Notes: generated by a model from the sequence alone, not told the origin. 64,000 nucleotides of DNA from Candidatus Lachnoclostridium avicola (GCA_019114465.1 DXFM01000036.1:1-64000), one strand, 5' to 3'; counted from the stretch's first letter, positions 34,001 through 42,750 are shown. Numbers and translations: made by a program.

Positions 34001-34292
34001 CGTCGTAAAATTCCAGGGCAATATGGGCGGACAGAGCCCCCGTCCGCTCATAAGGCCTGTCCTCCCGTCCGGTTTTGCAGCGGATATAGCTGTTTAAATT
34101 TCGTTTTCCCTTTTCATGGGCAGCCTTGTTAAAGTTGGCTTTGGAACAGGTAATGACAAACTGAACCGCGTCCAGAATGGTGGATTTCCCCGCGCCGTTC
34201 TCCCCGGAAAGGAGGACAGATTCCGCAAATTCAATGGTCTCGTCCTGAAATCTGTGCCAGTTAATCAGCCGTACTTTCTTCAGTATCTTCAC
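31050..34292 (-). CDS. jetC: Wadjet SMC-like ATPase JetC
   Basis: A 1080-residue SMC/MukB-like motor. Walker A (GENGAGKST, residues 30-38) is N-terminal, two long coiled coils flank a hinge-like middle (about 480-600), and the C-terminal head has the signature SGGETQ (about 981) and Walker B LVMMDEAF (about 1012-1019), so the ATPase is intact. In Wadjet it loads on DNA and extrudes loops, recognising small circular plasmids. GTG start with GGAGGAGC upstream; overlaps jetB by 32 bases and jetD by 14, showing strict operon coupling. Confidence 0.92.
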   Translation of the reverse strand: MKILKKVRLINWHRFQDETIEFAESVLLSGENGAGKSTILDAVQFVITCSKANFNKAAHEKGKRNLNSYIRCKTGREDRPYERTGALSAHIALEFYDEARKRPFIVGAVMDSATEEKEPNVAWYLIEKKEISDDLFKTGRQIKSISAFRATNKGIVTFAATATEAKKMMLNRFGRLEEKFFSLIPKALAFKPIHDIKDFVYSYVLDEKDVNIDALKENVRSYQDLERMLQDVKQRIGELEHICEKEREVENYLRIDRYQEYYIARAGKELTAQEQKKTEDNIRHAKLRRREMEKKREEFKQARDSKEQMIQDLTVELNGDTEYQALRELERAEAGLKEQIKEDKAEVRELRKFISAALANVEKLLKVKDVDGCILEYQKALETLEECDSLVQAMSCLEKVIAYKQQMYQKVQKKIAELEVAIRGLKEEKQELDYQIRELEARRLTYPQSVVKLQTAIREQFRRLNRNGETRILCELLEISDPRWRNAVEGFLNTQRFYLLAEPGDFDVALSVYDKMRSRGEVFGVGLINTGRLEGYEKCPEGTLAEVVTSKNVWARRYVNMILGRVQRCERYQDLKKYSISITRECMRYQNHVVSAIRPEIYEIPYIGADAYKKQLERCRAKREELESRLKELGGRLENLQFVAGPLSATEDMDVKYRLKSLENLRAHERALKDCREEMKRLEASQTMIQKRIRLQELQNERKQIEDQMDGAAQEIGRIEERIKQYQEILQQLGEQFAEKNAGLAVLADRLKEELAACEKEYLRQIDGADFQKFIANFERAKKANWTLKEKSEGEMQSAMRAYKVAHDFGAAETMAGFPEYLAEYHKLKNSQLLEYEEKVYQARKAAEEEFREQFLSKLQENIKQAQGEFKELNRALREIHFSREQYEFIYEPSGRLKKFYQMIMSDFNIMQGESIFSGVFNETHREVIEELFEKLTMDDDSSSKTLEEYTDYRTYMDYDIKISSDDGGFMFYSKVSQEKSGGETQTPFYITIAASFMQLYRNSIGGDSIGLVMMDEAFNNMDDERIAGVLSFMRGSNLQMIIAAPPDKIQYIGPSMKKVLLVLQDDKLSYVEDFTNETV

Positions 34293-34872
34293 TTCCTGCT
34301 CCTCCTTTTCGGTACAGCGCGATCATCTCGACAGCCTTTTTAATGTCTTCCACACGCACCGCCATCAAAATGGAATCATAAATCACAATCCGGGACTCTT
34401 CCTTCAGCAAATCCTTATCCAAAAGGGCGACCAGATTGTACCGTTTAAAAAGCCTGAGCGCATTATTCATGGTAGTCTTGTCGATCTGCTTTTCCCTGAT
34501 TTTCAGCGACAAATACTTTTCCTGGATATCCCCGATATTGACAACCACATCTGACAAAGATAATTCCCTCTTCTTTTCATCGTAGAGAATCCTCAGAATC
34601 AGCAAAATAATGGACTCATACAGTTTGAGATGGAGGTGATTGTAATTTTCCCGATTGACCAGCTGAATCACGCCGTATTCCTCGTTAATCTCCAGGGTAT
34701 ATCCCAGCACGTCCAGATAGCGGTCAAATACCGGCTTCTGGCGCAGGATAAAATAATACTCCCGCTTGGTATCCGCGTTCTGCCTGCAGATAAAGCAGAT
34801 GCTCATTAATTTATTGCATACTCTCCGGAATTCATCTCTGTCCTTCTGGAGCATTCCCTCAAATAATTCCAT
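34261..34872 (-). CDS. jetB: Wadjet MukE-like subunit JetB (DUF4194)
   Basis: A 203-residue winged-helix protein of the DUF4194 family, the MukE-like partner in the Wadjet complex. Segments such as ICFICRQNADTKREYYFILR, LYESIILLILRILYDEKKRE and a C-terminal helix-turn-helix (TTMNNALRLFKRYNLVALLD) fit. I chose the ATG at 34872 with GAGGGA upstream; an in-frame start at 34926 would overlap jetA but lacks as good a site. The 3' end overlaps jetC. Confidence 0.85.
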   Translation of the reverse strand: MELFEGMLQKDRDEFRRVCNKLMSICFICRQNADTKREYYFILRQKPVFDRYLDVLGYTLEINEEYGVIQLVNRENYNHLHLKLYESIILLILRILYDEKKRELSLSDVVVNIGDIQEKYLSLKIREKQIDKTTMNNALRLFKRYNLVALLDKDLLKEESRIVIYDSILMAVRVEDIKKAVEMIALYRKGGAGSEDTEESTAD

Positions 34873-34891
34873 GATTCTTCCCTCTGTTCTC

Positions 34892-36322
34892 CTATTCACG
34901 CTGTCCGCCGCCAGGTTCCTGGACATTTTTCCCCGGTGCCTTCAGAATCAGAAAATCCCGGAACCGAAATCCCTCTTTTTCCACCGTATTCTTCATTTCC
35001 AGGCGGTATCCGACCCTTTTTCTCTGACCATACAGGCGGATGTAAATCATTTTGATAAATGTGTCCTCCTCGGAAAGGAGCAGCTCCGAGGCAAGCATGC
35101 TGTTTCGGTCTCCCAGCTGCGCCTTTACATAAGCCGTGATCTTTTCCGGGCTCAGCGTCCGTTCCAGCTTTAACCGCATCTGTCTGCGCTTCTCATCCCG
35201 GGACGCCTCGTCAGGAATGAGCAGAGGGGTCTCCTGGGGCACAAATTCCTTTTTCCCCTCCACCGGCGCATAGAGAGAATCCATATCCAGGTAATCCCAG
35301 TAAAAAATTTTAATCAACCGGTCCGTTTCCTCCAGCTCATAAACCGCGTTATAATCCAAATTCTGTTCCTGAATCCGCTCGTTCATGAACGTCAGGATCT
35401 CTTTCAGCTGCCCCCGGATATCCTCGCTGCTGGACAGCAGAAATCTGGCCCGGTTGATGGCCGCTCTCTGGTAACGGGTATTCTTTTTATTAATCTCATC
35501 CAGAATCTCGTCCATGCTCCGGAACGCGTCGATTACCTCATGGAGAAGTTCAAGCACAAGCTCCCGGGCCTCTTCCCGGGATATTTCTCTTAACTCCGCG
35601 ATTTCTTCTGCTGCCCCATTCAGAAAGCGTTCGCTTCTGCTGTTAGCCTCCAGCCGCTCGATGATTTCCGGCCGGAACTTCGCCACATTATCCGAGGTCA
35701 GCAGCCTATGGTAGGCTTTATCCACCACATTGGTATAGTAATCGTTCAGAAGAGCGTCCATAATCTCCGCCACCGTGCTGTGTTTTGTCAGCTCATCAAT
35801 GTACCTTTTGATATTTGCATTCAGGCTTTTCAGGCCGGTAATTAGGGCATCCATATTCTCCACGATCTGCAAAAGGCCGAGGCCCGGGTTCGTTCCCCCC
35901 GCTCTCGCCAGATTGTAAATGGTATAAATATACCCCTGGTACTCTGCTCTCCGCTCCTCGGATACGCCGATCAGCGATTTGATGATCTGGATCGCATAGT
36001 CGCGGAAATTTACCCGCTGAACATAGCTGTAATCCACATCTGTATAAATCCACCCATAGCCTTCCAGCCTTCGAAGCATAAAATTTGCTTTATCGCGGCT
36101 GGTCATGCTGCCCGTCTCCTCCAACTCCTCTCCCGGAATATCGGCAGACATGGTCGATTCAAAATAATACTGCAGCTCATCCACCAGCACGTCTCTCTCC
36201 ACACCGAAAGAAAGCTGTTTGCTTGTCACAGAAAACAGACGGCAGATACATTCCCAGTATACAATTTTCCCCGGCGCAGCCAGAGGGCTGAAAAAATTTT
36301 CCGGAATAACATCAAACAGCAT
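34892..36322 (-). CDS. jetA: Wadjet kleisin-like subunit JetA
   Basis: A 476-residue protein of the JetA family (formerly DUF5716), the MukF/kleisin-like subunit that bridges the SMC heads. It begins LFDVIPENFFSPLAAPGKIV, has a winged-helix N-terminus, a long helical middle (DEILDEINKKNTRYQRAAIN) and a C-terminal head-binding region (IRLYGQRKRVGYRLE). This JetA type is not the DUF3375 form of type I Wadjet, so the system is probably type II or III. The ATG has GAGAGGTAAGGA upstream. It starts only 21 bases after the EAL-domain gene's stop. Confidence 0.85.
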   Translation of the reverse strand: MLFDVIPENFFSPLAAPGKIVYWECICRLFSVTSKQLSFGVERDVLVDELQYYFESTMSADIPGEELEETGSMTSRDKANFMLRRLEGYGWIYTDVDYSYVQRVNFRDYAIQIIKSLIGVSEERRAEYQGYIYTIYNLARAGGTNPGLGLLQIVENMDALITGLKSLNANIKRYIDELTKHSTVAEIMDALLNDYYTNVVDKAYHRLLTSDNVAKFRPEIIERLEANSRSERFLNGAAEEIAELREISREEARELVLELLHEVIDAFRSMDEILDEINKKNTRYQRAAINRARFLLSSSEDIRGQLKEILTFMNERIQEQNLDYNAVYELEETDRLIKIFYWDYLDMDSLYAPVEGKKEFVPQETPLLIPDEASRDEKRRQMRLKLERTLSPEKITAYVKAQLGDRNSMLASELLLSEEDTFIKMIYIRLYGQRKRVGYRLEMKNTVEKEGFRFRDFLILKAPGKNVQEPGGGQRE

Positions 36323-36343
36323 TTGATTCCTTACCTCTCACAA

Positions 36344-37696
36344 TCACATTTCTGTCAGCTGAAACCGATAATCACTCCCGCCATTTTTCATAAACTTCTC
36401 CGTAAACTCATCGGCAGGTATGGGCTTGCTGTAAAGATATCCCTGAGCACAGCCGCAGTCCAGAGATTTCACCAGCGTCTCATGATCCAGGGTCTCCACT
36501 CCCTCCACCACTGTGGGGATGTCCAGGTCTTTCGCCAGCTTCATAATCGTCTCCAGAATGCGCTCCTCCCGACTTCCTTTCTCCATTCCGCGGAGGAAGG
36601 CCTGGTCGATTTTCAGCTCGTCGATCTTCAGCTTCGCCAGCACATTCAGGGAAGAATAGCCGCTGCCGAAATCGTCCATGGAAATCCGATACCCCATATC
36701 TCTCACTCTTTCCAGGATTTCGTTGGCCCTTTCCAGATTTCCGAAGGCCACGCTTTCCAATATCTCCAGGGTAATCTCTCCGTCTTCGATTTCATAATTC
36801 TTTTTCACCCATTCCAAAGCCCTGATGTAATTCTCCTCGTACAAGGTTCTCCTGGACAGATTGACCGAAACCGGGATAGGACGGATTCCCTGTTTTCTCC
36901 AGCTCTGAAGCAGATTTCCCACCTCCTGGAGCATATGCTGATCCAGGCGGCTGCTGAAGCCGGTTCTCTCAAAAACAGGCATAAACGCTCCGGGAGACAG
37001 CAGCGTCCCATCCGCCGTCTCCGGCATCTGCCACCGGACCAGGGCTTCCGCACTCTTTAACCGTCTTGTGACGGGATCCACCTTTGGCTGGAGATAGAGC
37101 TTGAATTCCTCCTCCATCAGCGCCCGCTGCATCTGCAGTTCCACTCTGTTTTCCTGAAGCTCTTTTTCATGAAGCTCCGCGTCGAAAAACCAGATTTTGT
37201 TCCCGGGAAACTCTTTCGCCTTCTCCAGGGCATACATGACGTGGGTCAGCATACGTTCCAGTGAATAATTTTCCGCCGCCGATTCCGGATTGGATATTAC
37301 CGCACCGCAGTAGAACGCCGCCTGGGAATTTTTTAAAATACGCTCCGAAACCTTCGTTGCACCCATCAGGTAGCTTTCCAGCCGCTGCCGGACATAGTCC
37401 CTGTCCCACCAGTCGATGAACACGTAAAAGACATCACCGCCAACCCAGTAGAACAGTTCTCCCTTTTTGCTCCGCTGGCTCATGGCTGAGATCACGCTGG
37501 CCAGCAGCTGATCTCCCTTTTCCCTCCCGTAGGATTCGTTGATGTATTTAAACTGCCGCATATTGAAAACCGCGATGGCGCCGCCGGGGGATTTCTCCAG
37601 CTTTCTCTCTACCGCTTCCTGAAATTCATGAAGACTTTTCCTCTCCTTTAAGAGTTCCAAGCTGATCGGAGGATCCCAATTCACCGTTTTGTTCAT
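36344..37696 (-). CDS. EAL-domain phosphodiesterase with degenerate GGDEF
   Basis: A 450-residue soluble protein. The N-terminal half is a GGDEF-like domain whose active motif reads GGDVF, so it should not make c-di-GMP. The C-terminal half is an EAL domain with the intact SAEALVRW, VSVNLSRRTL, LEILES, MDDFGSGYSSL and KIDQAFLRG motifs, predicting active c-di-GMP hydrolysis. No membrane helix or sensory domain is seen. RBS AAGGGGG. It ends 21 bases before jetA, in the same orientation, so the two may be co-transcribed; this is a spacing-based inference. Confidence 0.9.
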   Translation of the reverse strand: MNKTVNWDPPISLELLKERKSLHEFQEAVERKLEKSPGGAIAVFNMRQFKYINESYGREKGDQLLASVISAMSQRSKKGELFYWVGGDVFYVFIDWWDRDYVRQRLESYLMGATKVSERILKNSQAAFYCGAVISNPESAAENYSLERMLTHVMYALEKAKEFPGNKIWFFDAELHEKELQENRVELQMQRALMEEEFKLYLQPKVDPVTRRLKSAEALVRWQMPETADGTLLSPGAFMPVFERTGFSSRLDQHMLQEVGNLLQSWRKQGIRPIPVSVNLSRRTLYEENYIRALEWVKKNYEIEDGEITLEILESVAFGNLERANEILERVRDMGYRISMDDFGSGYSSLNVLAKLKIDELKIDQAFLRGMEKGSREERILETIMKLAKDLDIPTVVEGVETLDHETLVKSLDCGCAQGYLYSKPIPADEFTEKFMKNGGSDYRFQLTEM

Positions 37697-37746
37697 ATGT
37701 TCTTTCCCCCTTCACCGCCCCGGGTAAAACCGGGATGCCTGATTTC

Positions 37747-38568
37747 TCACTGCTTCGCCTGAAGAATAAATTTCTCAATCACTTCCGCCACCGCGCCCTC
37801 GTCGTTGGTGGCCTCAGTGATATAGCCGCAGAGCGGCTTCATATCCTTGATCGTATTCTGAACTCCCACGCCCAGACCGGCGGCCTGAATCATGGGCAGA
37901 TCGTTAAAATTGTCCCCGATGGCAATGGTCTCCTCCGGCTTCACCCCCAGCATATGGGCGATAAACCGAAGACCGGCGCCTTTGTTCACTCCCTTGTGGT
38001 TGAATTCGATATAGCGGTTGGAGGAAAAGCTCACGTCCACGTCTCCGGTAATGTCCTTCAGCTCCTCCTCGATTTTTCTCAGATAGGCGTAGTCCGTATT
38101 CACATACAGCACTTTGACAATGTCCTGTCCCGCCAGAAATCCCAGGTCTTTCTCGAAAGTTTCCGTCACCTTCATCCGTTTTGACAGATACTTGATCTCC
38201 TCCTGAGTGATGTTATAGGCGTAAACCATATCCTTTGTGTACACATGAATACACACGTCATAGTTCATGCCCCGCTTATAAAGCTGCTCCGCCAGCTCAA
38301 AAGGAAGTCCGTCGAAATGAAGCAGCCGGCTTCCCTTATTCTCCGTGATGGCGCCGCCGTTGTAGGAGATGACATACTCTCCTTCCTTTTCAAAAAGCCC
38401 CAGCTCCTTCAGGGTATCCTCCACCGAGTTGTAGCCCCGCCCGGTGGCCGGCACAAATTTTACTCCCATGGCCGTGGCCTTTCGGATGGCCTCAATATTC
38501 CTCTCAGGAATTTCCCGGTTGCTCCCCAGCAGAGTCTCGTCCAGATCGCAGGCAATAATTTTGTACAT
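37747..38568 (-). CDS. Cof-type HAD-IIB family phosphatase
   Basis: A 273-residue HAD hydrolase. Motif I is IIACDLDETLLGSN, motif II FVPATGRGYNS, then the type IIB cap, and the final motif AIGDNFNDLPMIQAAGLGV. The family dephosphorylates sugar phosphates, flavin or PLP; the substrate is not predictable. The ATG at 38568 follows GGAGGAAAAG. It is 50 bases upstream of the EAL gene on the same strand. Confidence 0.9.
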   Translation of the reverse strand: MYKIIACDLDETLLGSNREIPERNIEAIRKATAMGVKFVPATGRGYNSVEDTLKELGLFEKEGEYVISYNGGAITENKGSRLLHFDGLPFELAEQLYKRGMNYDVCIHVYTKDMVYAYNITQEEIKYLSKRMKVTETFEKDLGFLAGQDIVKVLYVNTDYAYLRKIEEELKDITGDVDVSFSSNRYIEFNHKGVNKGAGLRFIAHMLGVKPEETIAIGDNFNDLPMIQAAGLGVGVQNTIKDMKPLCGYITEATNDEGAVAEVIEKFILQAKQ

Positions 38569-38633
38569 AATCTTTTCCTCCCTGATTTCCCGTCCGGCAG
38601 TTTCCGCCGCCGGACCGGTCTTCCTTCCTGTCT

Positions 38634-39836
38634 TTATTCTTTCCACCGTTTCAGGCCGTATTCGCTGAATACGGCGGCGGCCTTCCAGTCGTCAAAAGTC
38701 TTTCCGTCCGGCCCCTTCAGCTCCCAGACGCCGTCACCTCTGGGGACCAGCTCCCCAGCCGCGGCAGCCGTCTTTCCCCGCCAGGTTTCGGGGATCTCCA
38801 GCCGGAACGCACTCTCGGTCCCGCCGTTTTTCATCTTTATCCCCAGGCTGTCAATCATTCCCAGATCCCAGCCCCGCCGGTCCGCCTCATACACGGAAAT
38901 CACAAACAGGATCCGGCCGGCAAAATCCGGCAATTTTTCCAGATTGACTGTGACGGTCTCTTTTCCCCGGATTCCAACAATGTCGTCCCCCAGGTGACAG
39001 ATGGCCCCGCTCCTGTCTCTGGCCTGATTGCAGAAGGCCATGTCGTAGCGCCGGGGAATCTGCCCGTCCCCGTCCAGAATATAGGCAGCGATATCGCAGT
39101 CCAGCTTCGGCTCCCCGGCGGCAGACCATCGGAATTCCAGCTCAACCAAAGAACCGGCGTCCGGGACCGGCCACGCTCCCTCAAGGGGAGGACACGCTTC
39201 CAAACCGGTCGCAAATCCCTCCGGGGCCGTCTCCCGGTACTGTTTTCTGCTGAAATAATAGGCATAATCCCTGGGCGGCTCCGTATTTGCCCGAATTTCC
39301 TCCAGGGATGGGAAAGCCGCCTCCTCCGCCCGGTCCATAGGTTCCTCGGACTTCGCCGTCACATGGGCCCAGCCGCACTCCACCACATACACATCCATGA
39401 ACATATAGTGGGGAACGCTGAACTGATTGGGTCTTCGTCCATTGTGGCTTAAAATCGCCTGCACCGCCCTTCCATGCTGGGCTCCGCTCTCGTGAGGCAC
39501 CAGCCTGCGGATGATTCCATTTGCCATGACAGAGCGGAAATCGTGCATGGCTCCCCGGTATAAGTCGTTGGGATGGTTGGTGAACATGCTGAAGGTCAGA
39601 CTGACCTTCGGGTTCGCTGTCCACAGATCCACCTTGTGCCCCTCTTTCGCGCAGTGAAGATAGATCAGCAGCCGGTCTTCTGTCATCTCATATCCAAAAT
39701 TCATGGGAACCACATAGGGGTAGTCCCCGTCATTGATGCCTACGTGGACGATCTGAATCTGATCTAAAATCGCTCTTATGATCTCCCGGTCCCAGACCTG
39801 GCTCTCAAATCGTCTCATTGGTATGTCTCCGATCAT
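38634..39836 (-). CDS. Pyridoxamine-oxidase-like/NimA-type protein fused to a TerD domain
   Basis: A 400-residue two-domain protein. Residues about 8-165 resemble the FMN-binding split-barrel NimA/PNPOx-like family (YPYVVPMNFGYEMTEDRLLI, HCAKEGHKVDLWTANPKVSL). Residues about 215-400 resemble a TerD calcium-binding domain (DCDIAAYILDGDGQIPRRYD, GAICHLGDDIVGIRGKETV, ILFVISVYEADRRGWDLG), linked to tellurite and other stress resistance. The linker (about 170-215) is charged. Both domains are soluble. ATG at 39836 has AAGGAGGGG upstream. No other ter gene is nearby. The fusion is unusual. Confidence 0.78.
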   Translation of the reverse strand: MIGDIPMRRFESQVWDREIIRAILDQIQIVHVGINDGDYPYVVPMNFGYEMTEDRLLIYLHCAKEGHKVDLWTANPKVSLTFSMFTNHPNDLYRGAMHDFRSVMANGIIRRLVPHESGAQHGRAVQAILSHNGRRPNQFSVPHYMFMDVYVVECGWAHVTAKSEEPMDRAEEAAFPSLEEIRANTEPPRDYAYYFSRKQYRETAPEGFATGLEACPPLEGAWPVPDAGSLVELEFRWSAAGEPKLDCDIAAYILDGDGQIPRRYDMAFCNQARDRSGAICHLGDDIVGIRGKETVTVNLEKLPDFAGRILFVISVYEADRRGWDLGMIDSLGIKMKNGGTESAFRLEIPETWRGKTAAAAGELVPRGDGVWELKGPDGKTFDDWKAAAVFSEYGLKRWKE

Positions 39837-39969
39837 TCTGCCCCCTCCTTATCCTTTCTACCGCCTATTATACATCCGGACCGCGGCGGGGCACAACCGG
39901 CTTTCCCACATTTTCCCCGCGCCCGGAAGCCGGCCGGATCCGGACCTTTCGCCTCTATGCCCTGCGTCT

Positions 39970-40017
39970 AAAAAAAGATACCCCCAGGTCATCGTGACTT
40001 TGGGGATATCTTTTTTT
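39970..40017. terminator. Bidirectional terminator after the GntP permease gene
   Basis: An A-rich arm with GATACCCCCA pairs with TGGGGATATC followed by TTTTTTT (with one mismatch); the loop contains a smaller GTCATCGTGAC hairpin. It is 14 bases after the permease stop. Confidence 0.8.
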
Positions 40018-40030
40018 CACTGAATATTTA

Positions 40031-41368
40031 TTAAAGGAAAATCAGGCTCAGAATAAAAACCGTCACCAGGGCGGTGAGAGACTGAAGCACGCTGATCACC
40101 GGAATGGTCTTGTAGGCGATGGCGGTGTCCATCTCGGAAGTGGTGGCCGTCACCCAGAAGAAATCATCGTTTCCGTGGAATACCATCATTCCTCCCGCTG
40201 CGCAGGCCAGCATGGCGATCACCCGGCCCATGGGGCTGCCAAATCCCAGAACGTCCAGAAGAGGAGTAATCATGGTGGCAGCAGTCACCATAGCGATGGT
40301 GGCGGAACCCACGCAGGTTCTGAAAATAAATCCGATGAGGAAGGGAGCCAGGATTCCGATGGTCAGTCCGGAAAAGGCCTCTGTCAGGATTCCCTGCAGG
40401 GGGGATGCCTTCAGCACACCGGAGAACGCTCCGCCGGCGCCCACGATCAGGACGATCTGGCCGGCCGTCTTCATGGCGTCGGCGACCACTCCGTCAAATC
40501 CCCAGGCCGTCTTGTCCTCCGGAACATTCTGGCGGTATCCCACCGCCGCGATCAGCAGCCCCACCATCAGAGCCACCGCGGGAGTTCCCAGCACGTCAAA
40601 GACTGCTCTCGGAATTCCCGCCATGCCGGCCATCTCACCAATAGTCTTAACCAGCATCAGCACAATAGGGGTGAGGATAGGCAGAAACGCCATCATCGGG
40701 GACGGCAGCTTCTGATTGGCCGGAACCTCCACCACTTCTTTAGGGATGTAGTGGTATTTCTTTCCAGCCTTTACGCCGCCCAGGTACCCCACCAGCATCA
40801 CAGGGATGGAAACCAAAGCGCCGAACAGGATCACATATCCCATATCCGCATTGAGGATTCCCGCCACTGCCAGGGGGCCCGGCGTGGGCGGCACAAACAT
40901 ATGGGTGGCGTGAAGACCCATGCACAGGGCGATCGCCATGGTGGTCATGGAAATGTTCGTATCCTTGGACATTCTCTTGGCGATAGGGCTTAACAGCACG
41001 AAAGCTGAATCACAGAACACCGGAATGGAAACAAAATATCCGGTAATTCCCAGTCCCAGAGCCGCGTGCTTTTTCCCGGTCAGCTTCAGAATAGTCTTCG
41101 CCATGGTCTCCGCCGCCCCGGATTTCTCCAAAAGGGCGCCGGTTACTGTTCCCAGAGCGATCACCAGGCCGATGTCCGACATGGTGCCTCCCATTCCGCT
41201 GGTAAACGCTTCCAGCATATCTGTCAGATTCATTCCGGATACCACGGCAAACACCACCGTGGTGGCAATCAGGCTGAAAAACGGATGGATTTTCAGCTTA
41301 ACCGTACAGAGCACCAGAACTGCTACCCCGAGAACCAGCCCCAGGATAACCATAAAATTCGTATCCAT
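40031..41368 (-). CDS. GntP-family permease, probable D-serine transporter (DsdX-like)
   Basis: A 445-residue membrane transporter of the GntP family with about 12 helices. Family segments are IHPFFSLIATTVVFAVVSGM, SIPVFCDSAFVLLSPIAKRM, MFVPPTPGPLAVAGIL and FIFRTCVGSATIAMVTAATM. The family carries gluconate, related acids and, in DsdX, D-serine. The gene lies 44 bases downstream of D-serine ammonia-lyase on the same strand, so import of D-serine is the likely job. A terminator follows. Confidence 0.87.
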   Translation of the reverse strand: MDTNFMVILGLVLGVAVLVLCTVKLKIHPFFSLIATTVVFAVVSGMNLTDMLEAFTSGMGGTMSDIGLVIALGTVTGALLEKSGAAETMAKTILKLTGKKHAALGLGITGYFVSIPVFCDSAFVLLSPIAKRMSKDTNISMTTMAIALCMGLHATHMFVPPTPGPLAVAGILNADMGYVILFGALVSIPVMLVGYLGGVKAGKKYHYIPKEVVEVPANQKLPSPMMAFLPILTPIVLMLVKTIGEMAGMAGIPRAVFDVLGTPAVALMVGLLIAAVGYRQNVPEDKTAWGFDGVVADAMKTAGQIVLIVGAGGAFSGVLKASPLQGILTEAFSGLTIGILAPFLIGFIFRTCVGSATIAMVTAATMITPLLDVLGFGSPMGRVIAMLACAAGGMMVFHGNDDFFWVTATTSEMDTAIAYKTIPVISVLQSLTALVTVFILSLIFL

Positions 41369-41412
41369 TATCTTCTCCTCCTGTTATGGAAATGTAGGCT
41401 TTCTCTTCTTAT

Positions 41413-42750
41413 TTAATTAATGTAGGTCTCCAGATATTCCCTGCGGATCTCCTCCGGCACCAGACGGCCGCCGGTGGCCCAGGCGATCTGTACCGACTGG
41501 CTCAGAGTTTCCGCGGTCAGGCCGTGCTCTTCGCAGTATCTGCGGGAATCCTCATACTGGAGAAGGCCGCAGGGTCCGGCGAAGGCGGCGCAGCTGGACG
41601 GCTCGATCTGAATCTTTTCTGAGGAGTACAGCAGTCTTAAATAATCGTACAGTTTGCCGTCGTATACGGTGAACTCACCGGAAAGCAGGTTGGTCATGAT
41701 CCTGGTCACAAATCCTGACGGGCTGGCGCAGGCCAGGCCGTCCGCCTCCGTAATTCCGGAGATTCCGAAATCATGGACGTTGGCCTTCTCAAACTCCTGG
41801 GTGGCGATTCCCAGAAGGACAGAGGGGCAGAGAACCGGCTCTGTAAAGAAGCAGTGCACATTGTCTCCGAAAATCCGTTTTAAGCCGTAGGCAACTCCGC
41901 CGGGAGCTCCGCCCACACCCGCCGGGATATATACGATCAGGGGATGCTTTTCGTCCACTGTGATGCCTTTCTCCTCCAGCTGCTTTTTCAGGCGCTTCGC
42001 CGCGACAGCGTAGCCCAGGAACAGGTTCACAGATTTCTCATCATCCACAAAATAGCTCATGGGATCCTGATCTGACAGTTTCCGTCCCTCCGCCACTGCT
42101 TTGGAGTAGTCGTCCGCATACTCGATCACTTCCACACCCTTGCTGCGGAGCAGATCCTTTTTCCACTGTTTGGCGTCCGCGGACATGTGAACCTTCACGC
42201 GGAATCCCAGAGCGGCACTCATAATGCCGATGGAAAGCCCCAGATTTCCCGTGGAACCCACCTGAACGGTGTACTGCCCGAAGAATTCCTTCATATCGTC
42301 GTCCGCCAGTCTGGCGTAATCGTCCTCCATGGTAAAACGTCCGCTCTCCAGGGCCAGATCCTCCGCATGCTTTAACACCTCATAGATACCGCCCCGGGCC
42401 TTCACCGAACCTGCAATGGCCAGGTGGCTGTCCATCTTCAGGAGAAGCCGTCCCGGAATCTCACAGCCATAAGCCTTCTCCAGCTCTTTCTGCATGGAAG
42501 GAATCTCCGCCAGGGGGGACTCGATCAGTCCTCCGGTTTCCTCCGTCTCCGGAAAACATCTGCGGATGAAAGAGGCAAATCGGTCCAGCCTCTTTCTGGC
42601 GTCCTCAATGTCGTCGTCCGACACCACCAGCTGGCACACTGCATCTGTCATCTCAAAAGGAAGAAAATAAGGGTTGATCCAGGCCGTTTCCTTCTTCTCA
42701 GCGATACGTGCGATTACCGGATCTTTTTCTATGTACTTCTGTGCGTTCAT
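41413..42750 (-). CDS. dsdA: D-serine ammonia-lyase
   Basis: A 445-residue PLP enzyme converting D-serine to pyruvate and ammonia. Length and segments fit DsdA: PYFLPFEMTDAVCQLVVSDD, the PLP lysine in HLAIAGSVKARGGIYEVLKH, STGNLGLSIGIMSAALGF for phosphate binding, and YIPAGVGGAPGGVAYGL. Two adjacent ATGs (42753, 42750) follow AAGGAGA; the second gives better spacing. It is first in an operon with the GntP permease. An AT-rich inverted repeat overlaps its likely promoter, and a cupin-XRE regulator gene lies just upstream. Confidence 0.93.
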   Translation of the reverse strand: MNAQKYIEKDPVIARIAEKKETAWINPYFLPFEMTDAVCQLVVSDDDIEDARKRLDRFASFIRRCFPETEETGGLIESPLAEIPSMQKELEKAYGCEIPGRLLLKMDSHLAIAGSVKARGGIYEVLKHAEDLALESGRFTMEDDYARLADDDMKEFFGQYTVQVGSTGNLGLSIGIMSAALGFRVKVHMSADAKQWKKDLLRSKGVEVIEYADDYSKAVAEGRKLSDQDPMSYFVDDEKSVNLFLGYAVAAKRLKKQLEEKGITVDEKHPLIVYIPAGVGGAPGGVAYGLKRIFGDNVHCFFTEPVLCPSVLLGIATQEFEKANVHDFGISGITEADGLACASPSGFVTRIMTNLLSGEFTVYDGKLYDYLRLLYSSEKIQIEPSSCAAFAGPCGLLQYEDSRRYCEEHGLTAETLSQSVQIAWATGGRLVPEEIRREYLETYIN

